A DNA stretch of 64,000 bases from positions 43,315 through 107,314 of the forward strand of contig NZ_JANLNV010000051.1 of NCBI RefSeq assembly GCF_025465935.1. The letters are read 5' to 3'. Source of the DNA: Pseudomonas sp. 7P_10.2_Bac1 (lineage in GTDB: Bacteria > Pseudomonadota > Gammaproteobacteria > Pseudomonadales > Pseudomonadaceae). Of the stretch, positions 62,348-64,000 are shown piece after piece. Numbering within the stretch: position 1 is the first letter of the stretch; every line of letters begins with the position of its first letter. The notes under the pieces are model-generated. The model was not told the DNA's origin, did no database searches, and was given only the letters and a program-made list of their open reading frames with translations. Position numbers and translations under genes: made by a program.

Positions 62348-63670
62348 TTGAAATTCAGTCTGCCGAAAATCGCCACCGCGCCCTTCTGCCCTCCCGAAGT
62401 CAGCGGTAGCGTCCCTGTCGACGCCCGCGCCCCGTTCTGGAAGCGCGTATTGCGTTATGCCGGCCCCGGCCTGCTCATCAGCATCGGCTACATGGACCCC
62501 GGCAACTGGGCCACCGCCATCGAAGCCGGTTCACGCTACGGCTACAACCTGCTGTTTGTGGTCTTGCTCGCCAGCCTTGCCGGCATGGCAGTCCAATGCC
62601 TGTGCTCGCGCCTGGGCATCGCCACCGGCCGCGACCTGGCGCAACTGTGCCGTGAGCGCTACAGCCAGCGCTCGGCGCGGTTTCAGTGGGTTTTGGCGGA
62701 AATTTCGATTATCGCCACCGACCTTGCTGAAGTGCTCGGCTGCGCGCTGGCCTTTCACTTGCTGCTGGGTTGTTCGCTGACCTTCGGTATCGCCCTGACG
62801 GCCTTCGACACCCTGTTGATTCTGGCCTTGCAAGGCAAAGGTTTCCGCCGCCTGGAAGCCATCATGCTGACCTTGGTCATGACCATTGCGGCCTGCTTCC
62901 TGGTCGAACTGGTGCTGATCAAACCCTACTGGCCGGACGTTTTCGAAGGGTTCAAACCTTCGCTGTCAGCCATCAGCGACGCCGCGCCGCTGTACATCGC
63001 CATCGGTATCGTGGGCGCCACGGTCATGCCGCACAACCTGTACCTGCACACATCCATCGTGCAAACCCGCCTGACCGGCACAGACTACGCCAGCAAACTG
63101 GACGCAGTGCGCCTGTCGCGTATCGACACCATCGGCTCGCTGACCTTGGCGCTGCTGGTCAATGCGGCGATTCTGATCCTCGCGGCAGCGGCCTTCCACC
63201 AGACCGGTCACTCCGACATCATCGACATTCAAGACGCCTACCGCATGCTCGACCCGCTGGTCGGCGGCGCACTGGCCAGCGTGCTGTTTGGCGTGGCCTT
63301 GCTGGCCTCGGGGCAAAGCTCCACCTTCACCGGCACCATTGCCGGGCAAGTGATCATGGAGGGCTATCTCAAGCTGCGCATCCCCTGCTGGCAGCGCCGC
63401 CTGATCACCCGCGGGCTGGCGCTGATCCCGGCGTTTCTCGGGGTGTGGTTGATGGGCGACGATGCCGTGGGCAAGCTGCTGATCCTTAGCCAGGTCGTCC
63501 TCAGCCTGCAATTACCGTTTGCCTTGTACCCGTTGATCCGCATGACCAGCGACCCGAAACTCATGGGTCCATTTGCCAATCGGTTGCCGACGCGGCTGCT
63601 GGCGTGGTTCCTGTTTGCCGTGATCAGCGGGGCGAATGTGTGGTTGATTGCACAGATCGGCTTCGACTGA
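62348..63670 (+). CDS. mntH: MntH: Nramp-family divalent metal transporter
   Basis: 440 residues from a TTG at 62348 (CGGAG, 7 nt spacing). Eleven hydrophobic segments with GYMDPGNWATAIEAG (the DPGN metal site in helix 1) and GATVMPHNLYLHTSIVQ (the MPH motif of helix 6) identify a manganese(II)/iron(II)-H+ symporter. Its position 30 nt after the hydroxyacid dehydrogenase suggests one transcript, though the two functions have no obvious link. REP and tandem repeats follow its stop. Confidence 0.92.
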   Translation: MKFSLPKIATAPFCPPEVSGSVPVDARAPFWKRVLRYAGPGLLISIGYMDPGNWATAIEAGSRYGYNLLFVVLLASLAGMAVQCLCSRLGIATGRDLAQLCRERYSQRSARFQWVLAEISIIATDLAEVLGCALAFHLLLGCSLTFGIALTAFDTLLILALQGKGFRRLEAIMLTLVMTIAACFLVELVLIKPYWPDVFEGFKPSLSAISDAAPLYIAIGIVGATVMPHNLYLHTSIVQTRLTGTDYASKLDAVRLSRIDTIGSLTLALLVNAAILILAAAAFHQTGHSDIIDIQDAYRMLDPLVGGALASVLFGVALLASGQSSTFTGTIAGQVIMEGYLKLRIPCWQRRLITRGLALIPAFLGVWLMGDDAVGKLLILSQVVLSLQLPFALYPLIRMTSDPKLMGPFANRLPTRLLAWFLFAVISGANVWLIAQIGFD

Positions 63671-63732
63671 ACCGTGAAATCTTCTGCATCCCTCAAGCGG
63701 TTACCTCTCCTTCGGGAGAGCAGGCGCTTGGA

Positions 63733-63782
63733 TCAACAGATAAAGATCAAAAGATCGCGAGGCAAGCTCGCTCCTACAGGCC
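63733..63782. repeat. REP repeat downstream of mntH
   Basis: AAAGATCGCGAGGCAAGCTC followed by GCTCCTACAG matches the REP elements at 6095, 8828 and 14264. Confidence 0.75.
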
Positions 63783-64000
63783 GCTAGAGTCATTGCGTCG
63801 GGTAGCAAACAGATATCTTCAGCATCCCACAATCAGTTCCCTCTCCCTCGCGAGAGGGCTAGGGCGAGACAAGTTCGTACAGGCCGCTAGAGTCATCGCG
63901 TCGGGTAGCAAACAAATATCTTCAGCATCCCCCAATCAGTTCCCTCTCCCTCGCGAGAGGGCAAGGGCGAGACAAGTTCGTACAGGCCCCTAGAGTCATC
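63779..64000. repeat. 103-bp tandem repeat reaching the window edge
   Basis: GGCCGCTAGAGTCAT recurs at 63779, 63882 and (with one change) 63985, a period of 103 bp. Each complete unit contains CAATCAGTTCCCTCTCCCTC, CGCGAGAGGGC and AGACAAGTTCGTACAGG. At least two copies are complete or nearly so, and the array continues past position 64000. No gene is supported in this stretch. Confidence 0.85.

Noticed and set aside
63700..64000. Repetitive right end considered as a CRISPR array
   Set aside because: The period of 103 bp with near-identical whole units, and no short repeat with unique spacers, does not fit CRISPR.

Overview
The window looks like chromosomal DNA of a fluorescent-type Pseudomonas (P. 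fluorescens/P. putida group). The signs are high GC content, the TGTAGGAGCGAGC-type REP palindromes, a wss-type acetylated-cellulose operon, a PuuB/gamma-glutamylpolyamine module, and tRNA genes with typical Pseudomonas sequences. No phage, insertion sequence, plasmid or CRISPR array is visible. All assignments come from reading the translated sequence; no database search was run.

Layout. Positions 1-11960 hold a sulfur-acquisition locus on the minus strand: an SfnB-type flavin oxidoreductase, MetI/MetQ without MetN, a 43-residue lipoprotein, a Tas-like aldo/keto reductase, an NtaA/DmoA-type FMN monooxygenase, a complete oligopeptide-type ABC importer and a second acyl-CoA-dehydrogenase-like enzyme cut by the window edge. 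Three transcription units there start behind -24/-12 (sigma-54) elements, each with a similar TGTTG(G/C)-N4-(C/G)CAACA palindrome about 80-95 bp upstream. This is the most interesting structure in the window and fits one SfnR-like enhancer-binding regulon. Positions 12100-22670 hold a semialdehyde dehydrogenase, a CpxAR-like two-component pair divergent from a second BamA-like gene, a LysE exporter with an AraC regulator, and a glutamine-synthetase-like enzyme with its XRE-cupin regulator.

Positions 24269-39213 are one minus-strand operon for acetylated cellulose: a WssA/BcsQ-type ATPase, the synthase pair BcsA-BcsB, endoglucanase BcsZ, export porin BcsC, and the acetylation proteins WssF-G-H-I. 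Most junctions overlap or are only a few bases apart, so synthesis, secretion and acetylation are probably co-expressed. Two FleQ-like boxes lie upstream. Positions 39214-40037 are a long stretch without a recognised gene.

Positions 40038-58729 carry mostly single housekeeping and accessory genes: tRNA-Val, puuB, a C39-peptidase-like lipoprotein lacking its catalytic residues, terC, nhaR, an MFS exporter, sstT, yceH, a shikimate-dehydrogenase-like enzyme, several small unknown proteins, azlCD, dps, a DUF2975/YozG pair, pbpG, ibpA with a sigma-32 promoter and a ROSE-type RNA thermometer, dusC and a thioesterase. Positions 58841-64000 hold a duplicated tRNA-Glu/tRNA-Ala cluster downstream of gltX, a D-2-hydroxyacid dehydrogenase, mntH, and a 103-bp tandem repeat that runs off the right edge.
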